From Rostratula benghalensis (Eukaryota > Chordata > Aves > Charadriiformes > Rostratulidae): a stretch of DNA of 64,000 nt. The notes under the pieces are model-generated. The model was not told where the DNA came from and did no database searches. It was given only the letters and a program-made list of their open reading frames with translations. The DNA lies in contig VXAI01000194.1 of NCBI GenBank assembly GCA_013399305.1, forward strand, positions 1,487,612 through 1,551,611, written 5' to 3'. Below are positions 13,301-21,438 of this stretch, in pieces. Position 1 is the stretch's first letter, and the number at the start of each line of letters is the position of its first letter. Position numbers and translations under genes: made by a program.

Positions 13301-16300
13301 GGTGAAAGAAAGCAGCCTTGGGGAGCTCTGGGTGACTTTAACAGGGCACACGTGAGGTCTTAGAGGGCAGAGGTACCTGCAAGGTTGTGCTACTTTGCAA
13401 AATATTTGTCTGTTTGGTGACAGAGCCTGAGTTTCATTTTCCTCTTAAACAGCTCTTACTAAAGTCTCTAAAAACCTCTTTACATCATCTCGGGGCTCTT
13501 TCTCCTTAATTCCCTACCTGCTTAAGTCCCTTCACCCTGCCCAAGAAGTATCTTTAGCTGCCCTTCTGCAAGGCCACCAAAGAGAGGAGTTTCAGGGATA
13601 TCTGAGCCTGCACAGGCTGCACCCTCTGCCCTTTCTCTTTTACAAACAAACAGAGAAGCTCCCTGGATGGGGTTTGCAGCTGCACAAGCAGCGAAGCCTG
13701 GAGAGATGGCTGCTTCCCCCAGCTTCCAGCCAATTAATTAATATTTTTGTAAGCTCTTAAGCTCCCCTGAGAGGCTGCTGGAGTCCTGTGGAGCCCGAGT
13801 GCTTTGCGGTGGCTTGTTAATTTTGCATTTTGCCCAGTCCCCTTACGATAATCCAAGGGCACTGACCCTCTGCAGCGAGGCTGAGCCGGGAGAACTTGCT
13901 GAAAACGCTCTTGGTGATGAAGTCGATGTGGCTGGTGGCAAAGCACGAGTAGTTCCCCAGGTCAGAAGCCTCTGTCTTGGCAATGTAAAGGTTTCCCGTG
14001 GTCTGAGAGACGAAACGCCTTCCGTCGGCTGGGATGAAGTTGGGGAACTCGTTCAGGAGCCATCGATAGGATAAGCCTGTGGGGAAAAGGAAGAAGGAAC
14101 AAACTGCACAAGTTGCCTGCGACCTCCTGGGTGGGACTAAACCCAGCTGGGGCCTAAGCTGAAGTGGGTCTCCTGGGATGGCACTTTGTTTGCTCCACGT
14201 GCTAAGTCCTACGTCTGCTTTCTTGCTTTTAGGGAGTCTGTACGTTACCTGGGTAGTGGGGAGGAGGGCTGCAGGCAAACATCACTCCCCAGCCTTCTGT
14301 GATCTTCACCGGGTCTCGCTCCTCTGCAGAGAATTCCTGCAAAACTAAACGTGCAAAGTGAAACCTGTCCATGGATGGAAAAAAAAAAACCCCAAAACAA
14401 GCAGCTGGAGGAATGGCTGTATTTTATCTCTCCCTCCGCAGGCCAACAGGTCTTTTCAGTGGTGGTAAAGAGGGAGATCCAAAAATATGACTGAATTTCT
14501 CTGCAGTGCCTCAAATTTCTACGGCACATCCATGTTAATGGAAAGTGCTGGGAGGTTTCTCCAAGTGTGCCATGCACGGGAGAGCTTCTCTCCAGCCTTT
14601 GTTAGTGCCAGCAAGGGGGAGAGGGCTCACTTTCCCCCCAGAGTAACTGTGGCTGCCTTTCATTTACCTGGTGGAGACAAACTTACAGCCAAAGCGGAGG
14701 GAGGCTTCCCTGCTGACCACCGTGCCCCTGGAATTGGATGCCACGCACTGGTAGGAGCCAGCATCCTTGGCTTTCACGGGGTTGCTTATCACCAGGTCGC
14801 CTGCAACCAGCCGGTAACGGGAATCCGGCTCCATCTTTATCTCCGTGCCATTCATCTTCCACCTGCCAAGAGCGAGCATAAAGAGTGAGGAGGGTAAAGA
14901 AATGCTCTCACAGGAGGCTGTGCTCGTGTGTTTTTCCAGTCTGTGTGTGGGGGGGTGTTGGGATTTGGATTTATATCTGCTCCGTGACCCGGGAAGGACG
15001 CACATCACGAGTGGACGAGGAGGCCGATTCCTGCGTTAAAGTGATTTTTTTGGAACAAAAACAGAGAAGGGAAGTCAAAATTGTTGAGGGTTGGGCTGCC
15101 AGCTCTGGTATGGAGAGAGCCACGAGCTCACCTGTAGGTTGCAGGAGGATTGGCTCTGGCTCGGCAGGAAAGCGTGACTTTCTCCTCTGCTGAGCCTTCG
15201 GGGAAGAGGGTGTGCACAGGCTGCTCTTCAAACACGGGCCCGTAGCTCCTCGTGCTGCTCTGTGCTTGGCACCAAACTGCAAGAGAGGGAAAAGCAGCTC
15301 AGCTCGATTGAGCTTTTCCTAAAAATTCTCATTTCTGGTTTTGTAGGGTGTCCCTGGCAGCCTGAGAACGGCATCTAGAATCCAATAAAGAGCAACGTGA
15401 AAATCACAACCCATCTGTCACCACGACCCAGCCCCAGCCATGGCTTTGGGCAGAGAGCATGCATTTCCTCAGCATCTCACACCATCTCTGCTGTGCCAGG
15501 GGCACCAGAGAAGCTTAAAGACATCCGGATGAGGGAATACTGACACGGGCCTCTTGGAAAACCATGCACAGGCAGAACTGGAGCTGGAAACCCCTGGATG
15601 CCCTCCTTGTCCCTGGTAGTGAAGACTGGTTCCCCCTCTGTCTGTACTGGTGTGTTCCTCTGGAGTCCACTCCAGGACAAGGGAGGAGAGAGGAGAACAT
15701 GGATGGTCACAGCCTGTTCTCAGCTCTGCCACTGCCTCCCTGCACACACTTGGCAGATCCCCTCCATCCCTGTCTGGGCAACATCATCAGCTCTTGACAA
15801 CTCCAACCTGCTGTCTGCTGGTCCTCAAACCGTTATGGGTTCCCTTTTGAACAAACAGGATGAGCTTTAATCTTCCTCCATAGCGTTCAGATGTGGGGTT
15901 GACTCTGATCTTGCTGTCTCAAGGCGTGGCTCGGGTGACAAGGGGAACAAAAGAACCTGCCTGCCTTCTCCTACTCTGTGCCTGGGCCACCCTTTGGCTT
16001 GGTGACGATGTCTCACGGCAAAGGGCCAGCGCTCCCCAGTGACTCCGTGTCTCAGATAAATGGCAAACACCCCTTCCACACAGGTTTTATGGAGACAGCA
16101 GCGAAAATAAGTACAAACAGAGCAGAAGCTGCCTGGAAATCTCACTGCAGGTTGTTTCCTACCCTGGCACCCTGAGGAATACCTGTCCCTTGGTGGGGAC
16201 AGAGCCACCCCAGGGTGGCATCCTCCCAGCCCGGTCCCCCTCTGCCTCCGCAGCGATCAGCTCTGAGTTGCTTATCTGGCCCCAGGATCCTGCCACGCTT

Positions 16301-19300
16301 TGTTAATTGAATTAATAACTGTCTTAAAACCACCAAGCTGTTTCCTTCCCTGCAGCACCCAGCATGGTCACTGGTTAAATGAGGTGACTCTGGTGAGTGT
16401 GATGTTTTATGCAAGAGTAACCTCCAGCGGGGAAGGGCCGGCTGGGCTCTCCTGGGCTCAGGGAGGGGAGCAGCCCCTTACCTGGAGCTCCCGGGGTCTC
16501 CTCTCATGTTCTGGCTGCTCTTGGCACAGGGGAGAGGAGGGTGAGATGGGAGAGGGGCTCTGCTAATTGGCTCGGGGGGTTCAGAGCAGCTGGTGGCTGC
16601 TCCTCGCGTCCGACCAGCAGCCAATTACCCAGCCCTCGGCTCCGGCAGCCGGGACGTGCTGCTGCGAGGGAGCCTGATGTCCCCCGTGTCACACAGGGGA
16701 GAGGGACTCCAGCCTGTGCCTGATACTCTGGGATAAGAGAAAAGCAGCGTTTTGAGGGTTGTGTTCTTTCCAATTCAGTGCAGGTGCCATTTTCCTTCTA
16801 AAAATAGTTTTATTCACGAAGGAGAAGCTTGTGTAAGCTGGAAATGTTCTCTCTGTTGGGTCAGCAATGGCTGTGCTGAGCGAGTCTCAGCTGGGAGCAA
16901 CTCCTCTGGCCAGCAGGTGAAAAAAATCATGAGTTAATGGAGAATTGGGCAGAAAATAGTGTATTAATTGTGTTCTGAAGGTGGTAGTGAACAGATTAGG
17001 GTTTAACAGCTTTACATGTTGAGCTTAATCAGTAGCATATGGTAAATGATTTCTATTTATTTAACAAATAAAAAATATATTACTAACACTCACATGTATA
17101 GCTTTTCTCATGGGGGGCTCTTGCCCAATCAAGCCAAATTATGTTAATCATCCCTGCTGATTGCACCCTGAGTCTGCACCCCATTGCTCTCCGCTGCTGT
17201 CCCTTTTTCTCTGCCAAGGTTATGGACCGTACAACTGCCAGACATTGATTTTCTCAAAGGTAATCAATGCCAGAAGTTGGGATGAATTTTTATCTGCAGT
17301 CCCAAGGTGTTGGGGGGTTGGTGTTGGGGGCAAAACGCCTGGATCTCACTCATTAAGCAAAACGACTGTGAGATTAAAGTAATAATTAAACAGTTACAAG
17401 TTCAGGGCATGGTTAGGAGTGAGGATTGAGAGCGAAGGAGAGCAGTAAATCTCAGTACCCCGGAGCCTCATCCTCTGGGCTACTTCTGGCACCCCAGAAC
17501 TCTAATTTTTAACGTCACAAAATGGGTATCTTCCTCAGGGTCTTTCATTCAGGTAATGGGGAGAAAAACACACAAAAAAGGTCTTCAAGCCAAATGTGCA
17601 AAAGCAGAGTGATGGGCTCAGAACTGGGAATGCCTTACACAGCTCGACTTTCTGTGTGAAAATCCAGGTAGAAGACCAGAAGTGGTGGTAAAGAGGCTGT
17701 TACGCCTCTCTGGAACAACATTTGTTATGAGGAAAGATAAATGTGAACACCAAAATAAATGGCAATAGGTGAAAAGGGAGCATCTGAAAATTAAGATTTG
17801 GGGAAAAGAGCGGCAGAAAGGCTGCAGAAAGCTGCAGAAGTTCCACACAGCACTCCAGGAGTGACCTGGGCTGTCCTTATGAAAAAAAAAAAATAAAAAA
17901 ATAGTGTATCATGAAACACACCACCAAGGCCACAGCAGTCTCTGTGCTGATAAAAAAACCCAATTCCAGACTTTATACCAGAGATTGCTGGAATAGACAA
18001 AACTCCAACCTTCTCTCCTTTGCCCCTGCAGCCAGCAGGGGGGTGACCTGTTTCTGGCAGGGTAGGTTTTGTGTTATTCTTAGTATTTGGAATCTGCTGA
18101 AAGTCAGACCTGGAAAGCCCAGGTGTCCAGGAGGCTGAACGTTTCCCGCTTTGTGCTGAGCTCCTCGCTGGCCGTGGAGACCAGGAAATGATAAATGTCT
18201 CAGCTGAGAGTTTTCCAAGATGTTTTCAGGTTTCTGGGGCCGTCAGCAACGATCTTTTTACCGAGCACAGGCAGCTCCCGAGGACTGGCCACAGCCTGGA
18301 GCCTCGGCACGTGGGGGAGCTGGGCAATTAATTGGTTTTATAGGAAACCTGAACACGCACACATGTGCACAGAATCAAAGCGGTTATTTTTAAAGAGCAG
18401 CTCTCTGAGGAACAGAGGGTTATTTTTAACGAGGAGCTGTCTGGGGAACAAAGGGAGGGCGCTTTGGCTAGCCTGAGTTTTCAAGATTTTCTGTGGCTTT
18501 TACTGAATAAGGAAAGGCTGGAGAGATTTTTTTAGACTTTTGTGACAGCCCTGTTCTTTAGAGAGTTGTCTCTCTGTCCTCCAGAAGCTTTAAACCTTTA
18601 TGTATGGCTGGGAAGCCATCCTTTTTGGTGATAGGGCCGAGGGAGGGGTGGTGTTCCCAACCTCTCTCCCCAAAGCTGGAGCTGACAGCCCAGATCTGGA
18701 GACTTTGGATCTTCACCCCCCTCCCCAGAATGTTTCCTTGATCCCCATGGCTGGCTGGCATCATTTTGTCCCTGGTCCCTCACTGATGTTCCCAATGAAT
18801 ATTTCTCAGCTGGCTCCTGAGATGCATTGCATCATCAGCCAAAGGTCAAAGAGAAAATAAACACCACCCCCCCAGGCGTTTTTGGTGGGCTCAGCTTGGA
18901 CGGGGAGCAAGTTGCATGAACTCAGCTGGTTAATGGGAGAACCCAACTCCGTCTCGCTGCCTCTACCAGATTTGGGTCAGACCAATTTCCAAACAGGCTA
19001 ATTGCCTCCCAATCTAGGGCAGCCACCCCTCCCTCTGCCTCCTTGGGGATCCAGAGAACATTAAAAGGTAATTAGATATTTATAAGGAGAGGCGAGTAGT
19101 CTCTGCCCGGGATGATGAATTAGCCTGAAGACATTATCTAATTCTCAGTTGTCTGAAATGAAATGTCTCCCTGCTGAAAAGGGACCTTCAGAGCGCAGCC
19201 TGAGACTCCCTGAGATCCAGAGAGGGTCCCTGATGGATAGGGGGGGGGGATCTTTGCAGTCAGGATATGGCCCAAAAGGAATCCCTGGGAAAAAAGAGGA

Positions 19301-19745
19301 GGTGAAGAGGCTTCGCCGGGAGCGAGTCCTTGTGCCGGGTCCGGGAGGAGCCCGGGCAGCGCGGGCTGCGGAGGGCACTGCTCCTGCTGGGGCTTTGCAT
19401 CTCCTGCGTTTCACCTGCATCTGAATTCAGAAAGGGAGAGACTTGGGTGTCAGCCGTTCCCCTCCTCTTTCCTGAGAGGCTGGACGTAGCACAAGAGCCA
19501 TCCCCTGGCTGCATAAACCACCCGGGAGATCGGGCGTCACCAGCGCTGCGGCCGCGCAAGCCCCGTGCGGAGCAAGGAGGGACAACGCGACACACGGTGT
19601 GGCATGTCCCAGGCAATGTCCCCCTTGGCACCTCTCGGCTCCCCACGGAACCCCCCCCTGCCCGGCGAGGCCTGGGGGGGCTGCTCTTACCCAGGGCTGT
19701 GAGAAGAGGCAGGGACCTGCGGAGAAATCCATCGGTGACTCCCAT
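4236..19745 (-). CDS. CNTN2: Contactin-2 (TAG-1/axonin-1), complete coding region in 22 coding exons
   Basis: GPI-anchored neuronal/glial Ig-superfamily adhesion molecule. In the family it binds homophilically and with L1-type proteins, guides axons, and with CASPR2 clusters Kv1 channels at juxtaparanodes. Joining the 22 coding segments listed separately gives 3111 nt, i.e. 1036 residues plus stop, with no frameshift or internal stop. From memory this is the length of chicken axonin-1; human CNTN2 is about 1040. Order: signal peptide ~1-23, Ig1 ~33-122, Ig2 ~127-223, Ig3 ~235-318, Ig4 ~322-407, Ig5 ~413-500, Ig6 ~504-599, FnIII-1 ~605-703, FnIII-2 ~708-805, FnIII-3 ~810-906, FnIII-4 ~911-1000, GPI signal ~1001-1036. 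Every Ig has its Cys pair and core Trp. All introns are GT-AG. The start has A at -3 and G at +4, with an in-frame TGA 15 nt upstream. NFASC lies directly upstream on the same strand. Confidence 0.97.
5032..5200 (-). CDS. CNTN2: CNTN2 exon 22: second half of FnIII-4 and GPI attachment region
   Basis: Encodes residues 945-1001: [33 protein letters not shown] and [11 protein letters not shown]. The small residues NSG just before the next exon are the likely region of the GPI attachment site. Confidence 0.95.
5291..5403 (-). CDS. CNTN2: CNTN2 exon 21: first half of FnIII-4
   Basis: Encodes residues 907-944: [24 protein letters not shown] (core Trp) and ESAVTGYK. Acceptor TCTCTTAG, donor AAG|GTACAG. 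Confidence 0.95.
5733..5919 (-). CDS. CNTN2: CNTN2 exon 20: second half of FnIII-3
   Basis: Encodes residues 845-907: [35 protein letters not shown] (FnIII Tyr strand) and [11 protein letters not shown]. Donor CCAC|GTGAGT; phase 0 in, phase 1 out. Confidence 0.96.
6258..6373 (-). CDS. CNTN2: CNTN2 exon 19: first half of FnIII-3
   Basis: Encodes residues 806-844: [28 protein letters not shown] (core Trp) and GVLLGYE, ending in phase 0 at GAG|GTACGA. The exon lies in a frame different from the longest open frame over it, so it was recovered by splice sites and family similarity. Confidence 0.94.
6817..7051 (-). CDS. CNTN2: CNTN2 exon 18: rest of FnIII-2
   Basis: Encodes residues 728-806: [36 protein letters not shown] and [14 protein letters not shown]. 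The loop that reads RRGDG in human CNTN2 (from memory) reads RKGEG here, so there is no RGD tripeptide. Donor GAAG|GTAAAG. Confidence 0.95.
7263..7333 (-). CDS. CNTN2: CNTN2 exon 17: start of FnIII-2
   Basis: Short 71-nt exon, residues 704-727: [16 protein letters not shown], then ELIINWT with the FnIII core Trp. The Gly run is encoded by tandem GGC codons. Donor ACG|GTAAGT; phase 1 in, phase 0 out. Confidence 0.95.
7563..7935. repeat. ~56-bp tandem repeat interrupted by an assembly gap (CNTN2 intron 16)
   Basis: Units containing GAGGAGAG, a T-run and GCTAGAAAAGGGTTAATG start at 7563, 7621 and 7886. The first two are 58 bp apart because of a longer T-run (8 versus 6). The gap is flanked on both sides by the same unit in register, so the missing sequence is probably more copies. 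Confidence 0.9.
7666..7875. other. Assembly gap (210 N)
   Basis: Run of N inside the tandem array of CNTN2 intron 16; it does not touch an exon. Confidence 0.99.
8364..8513 (-). CDS. CNTN2: CNTN2 exon 16: second half of FnIII-1
   Basis: Encodes residues 654-704: [31 protein letters not shown] (the FnIII Tyr-x-Phe strand) and [10 protein letters not shown]. 150 nt, phase 1-1. Confidence 0.96.
8657..8815 (-). CDS. CNTN2: CNTN2 exon 15: PPGPPGG hinge and first half of FnIII-1
   Basis: Encodes residues 601-654. Starts with the contactin-typical PPGPPGGV hinge, then [18 protein letters not shown] (core Trp) and SSKWKQMRT. Phase 1 in, phase 1 out at ACCA|GTAAGT. Confidence 0.96.
9031..9051. repeat. 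Short perfect hairpin in CNTN2 intron 14
   Basis: GTGGTCCC, spacer TTGCA, GGGACCAC: an 8-bp perfect stem. Too short to be assigned a function. Confidence 0.7.
9107..9227 (-). CDS. CNTN2: CNTN2 exon 14: second half of Ig6
   Basis: Encodes residues 561-601: [29 protein letters not shown] (second cysteine), and ESATLTVRG at the junction to the Pro/Gly-rich hinge before FnIII-1. Confidence 0.96.
9362..9537 (-). CDS. CNTN2: CNTN2 exon 13: first half of Ig6
   Basis: Encodes residues 502-560: [18 protein letters not shown], then [16 protein letters not shown] (first cysteine) and [14 protein letters not shown] (core Trp), ending YRRASV. Ends in phase 0 at GTG|GTGAGT. Confidence 0.96.
9910..10037 (-). 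CDS. CNTN2: CNTN2 exon 12: second half of Ig5
   Basis: Encodes residues 459-502: [31 protein letters not shown] (second cysteine), and NSTGILSVR. Contains potential N-glycosylation sites NIS and NST. Phase 2 in, phase 1 out. Confidence 0.96.
10324..10474 (-). CDS. CNTN2: CNTN2 exon 11: first half of Ig5
   Basis: Encodes residues 409-459: [27 protein letters not shown] (first cysteine) and [10 protein letters not shown] (core Trp), ending NSS. The acceptor at 10475-10476 was chosen because it restores the ALAPDF junction known in mammalian CNTN2. A second AG 6 nt downstream also keeps frame. Confidence 0.93.
11312..11441 (-). CDS. CNTN2: CNTN2 exon 10: second half of Ig4
   Basis: Encodes residues 366-409: [15 protein letters not shown], then the Ig cysteine motif [14 protein letters not shown] and YASAELTVQ. 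Phase 0 in, phase 1 out. Confidence 0.96.
11949..12085 (-). CDS. CNTN2: CNTN2 exon 9: first half of Ig4
   Basis: Encodes residues 320-365: [18 protein letters not shown], the first Ig4 cysteine ([11 protein letters not shown]) and core Trp ([10 protein letters not shown]). Ends in phase 0 at CAG|GTACCA. Confidence 0.96.
12764..12939 (-). CDS. CNTN2: CNTN2 exon 8: second half of Ig3
   Basis: Encodes residues 261-320: [13 protein letters not shown] (core Trp), then [17 protein letters not shown] (second cysteine) and the closing strand QGRIIIQ. Donor CAGG|GTAAGA. Confidence 0.96.
13199..13298 (-). CDS. CNTN2: CNTN2 exon 7: first half of Ig3
   Basis: Encodes residues 228-261: [19 protein letters not shown] and the first Ig3 cysteine in TLECFAFG. 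Donor AAA|GTGAGT, leaving in phase 2 so that the next exon completes an Asn codon. Confidence 0.95.
13867..14076 (-). CDS. CNTN2: CNTN2 exon 6: second half of Ig2
   Basis: Encodes residues 158-228, with [14 protein letters not shown] (core Trp) and NYSCFATS (second cysteine). Ends AAE with a slightly unusual donor, GAGG|GTCAGT. Symmetric phase 1-1 exon of 210 nt. Confidence 0.95.
14249..14344 (-). CDS. CNTN2: CNTN2 exon 5: first half of Ig2
   Basis: Encodes residues 126-158 ([14 protein letters not shown] through [10 protein letters not shown]). The reading frame requires the acceptor at 14345-14346 (GTTTAG). A second AG 8 nt downstream would break the frame. Phase 1 in, phase 1 out. Confidence 0.94.
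14687..14862 (-). CDS. CNTN2: CNTN2 exon 4: second half of Ig1
   Basis: Encodes residues 67-126. It has the core Trp (WKMNGTE, with a potential N-glycosylation site) and the second Ig1 cysteine in YQCVAS, ending ASLRFG. Leaves in phase 1 at GGCT|GTAAGT. Confidence 0.95.
15132..15276 (-). CDS. CNTN2: CNTN2 exon 3: end of signal peptide, first half of Ig1
   Basis: Encodes residues 19-67, including the family-typical GPVFEEQP stretch and the first Ig1 cysteine (TLSCRA), ending PPATYR. Acceptor CTCTTGCAG, donor CAG|GTGAGC. Enters in phase 1 and leaves in phase 2. Confidence 0.95.
15277..19690 (-). other. CNTN2: CNTN2 intron 2 (4.4 kb)
   Basis: No exon seen between the signal-peptide exon and Ig1. 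Contains an A/T-rich patch (about 16960-17100), a 36-bp imperfect tandem duplication (18382-18453) and short A-runs. No transposon recognised. Confidence 0.85.
18382..18453. repeat. 36-bp imperfect tandem duplication
   Basis: Two adjacent 36-bp copies (18382-18417, 18418-18453), each starting GGTTATTTTTAA, matching at 31 of 36 positions by eye. Confidence 0.85.
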
Positions 19746-19802
19746 CCTGCGCCTCCGTCACGGAGCCTCTGTGGGACAGCGGGGACAGCGGGGACAGCAG
19801 CC
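19691..19802 (-). CDS. CNTN2: CNTN2 exon 2: end of 5' UTR and signal peptide
   Basis: Coding part is 19691-19745 (55 nt, residues 1-18 plus the first base of residue 19). ATG is at 19745-19743 in a strong initiation context. An in-frame TGA at 19760-19758 excludes a longer protein. Residues 1-23 read as a signal peptide: basic LRR, a hydrophobic Leu-rich core, then WCQA before the mature QSSTRS. The donor is G|GTAAGAG. The acceptor assigned at 19803-19804 (CCCTCGCAG) is inferred; another AG lies further upstream. The UTR part contains a 9-bp unit three times (19773-19799). Confidence 0.9.
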
Positions 19803-21275
19803 CTGCGAGGGACAGAGAAATGAGTGATCTGCAGCCTTTCTGCCACTCTGCTCCAGGGTCTGGCCTCCAGCTGCCCGTCCCCGCTGGCCACTGGCCCGGG
19901 GTGACAAGTCACAGGGCAGCAAACATCCAGCTGCCTGGTGAGGAACACGCAGGGGTCTGAAGGAGCTCTTTTTCTTTCTGTCGTGCCAGATCTGGTTGGG
20001 AAATGGTTCCTCCTCCCTTACTATGTGCTATTCTTTCTCCCTCCTCCAAAAATAAGGCTTCCTTCCTACCATTTTTTATTAAAAAACACAAAGCCAGAAG
20101 CACACAGGATATTGGTAGTGGGGAGGGCAGGGCGGGGGGGGAGGAGGGAATAATTTGTTCTTGTTATTTTGTGCAGAAAGACATCTTTAATTGAAACTCC
20201 TCAGGCAGGCAGGGGCTGCTTTCGGGTGTCGTGCCAGCCCCTCGTCCCTTGTTCTGGAGGAGTTGGGGGGGGACCCAGCTTGTCCCCATGCACTGCACCC
20301 CAGCTAAGTTTAATCCATGTTAGTAGGTGGAGTGGTGATTTCCAGTCCCCTCCACAGACTCCTGTCTTCCAAGATCTCTCCAAAATAAAAAAAAAAAAGA
20401 CTCCAAACCTGGACAAAAAACCTGGAGCTGTTTCAGCAGACCCCGGTCCCCGCTCTCTCCTGGCTAAAACCCCCGCGGGACCAGCTTCAGACATGCACCC
20501 CTGTCCTCCTGACTCCGGCGGGGATGTTGGGCTGGGCTTTTTTTCCCCCCATTTTGTTAACAAATGCTTTTGAAATAACGCATGGAGGACACCCCCCACC
20601 ACCACCTAGGCCAGCAGAGCCCCGTGTTCCCCCAAACGCCCACCCCCGGGGGAGCTGCTGCTGGAGGCGCTGCCAAGAGCCGGGCTGGGAGTGCTGCTTA
20701 TCCCCCTGCTCCAGCTGGTGCCGCTTCCACCCCTCTCCCTGCCCATCTGCCGAGCAGGCAGCGCTGCTCCCCAGCCCCTCCGAGCAGGGATTAGCTCCTT
20801 ATCCCAGGGGATGCAGCCCCGCTCATTAACAGCAGCCCTCGGAAACGCACCTGAGCAAACAGCCATAGTCCTCTCTTCGCTTCTCCTCCCGCCTGGGGGG
20901 GACCCTCTTTGTGTCCTTGCCCCGAAGAGAAGCTTTTGCTCCCCACATTTGAAAGGGAGGAGACGCCGCCACCCCCCCCACACCCCAAACCCTTCTCGAT
21001 TTTTATCCTGCTTGGCTAAAAATCGGGTGGGAGAGCTGGATCCCAGCTTCCCGTGCTGAGAGCGGAGCCCAGCCTGCCTGCCCTGGGTTTATCTTTTTCA
21101 TTTGCCAGCTCCCTAAATAAGGCCAGGGCCTCATTTCACCAGGGAAGGAGGGACCCCTGCCACCAAGAACCGGCGGGAGGGGACGGAGCTGCAGTCAGAG
21201 ACAGGCGATTTGGGGACAGAGCCGAGCAGGGCGTGAGACGCAGCGCCAGGAAAGCCGCTCGGCGCGGTTTGTGTG

Positions 21276-21333
21276 CCCCCCCCCCCCCCCCCCCCGGGGG
21301 CCACCGCACATCCCCCCGCCTGAAGGAGACAAC

Positions 21334-21420
<87 letters not shown>

Positions 21421-21438
21421 TTTCCCCCCCCCCCCCCC
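21276..21438. repeat. Extreme C homopolymer cluster
   Basis: 20 C (21276-21295), 85 C (21336-21420) and 15 C (21424-21438) within 163 bp. On the CNTN2 sense strand these are G runs. The open frames across it are pure poly-Pro/poly-Gly artefacts. The exact length is unreliable in any assembly. Confidence 0.9.

Noticed and set aside
14330..14336. Acceptor at 14337-14338 for CNTN2 exon 5
   Set aside because: Gives a frameshift; the upstream AG gives FLQEF in frame as in the family.
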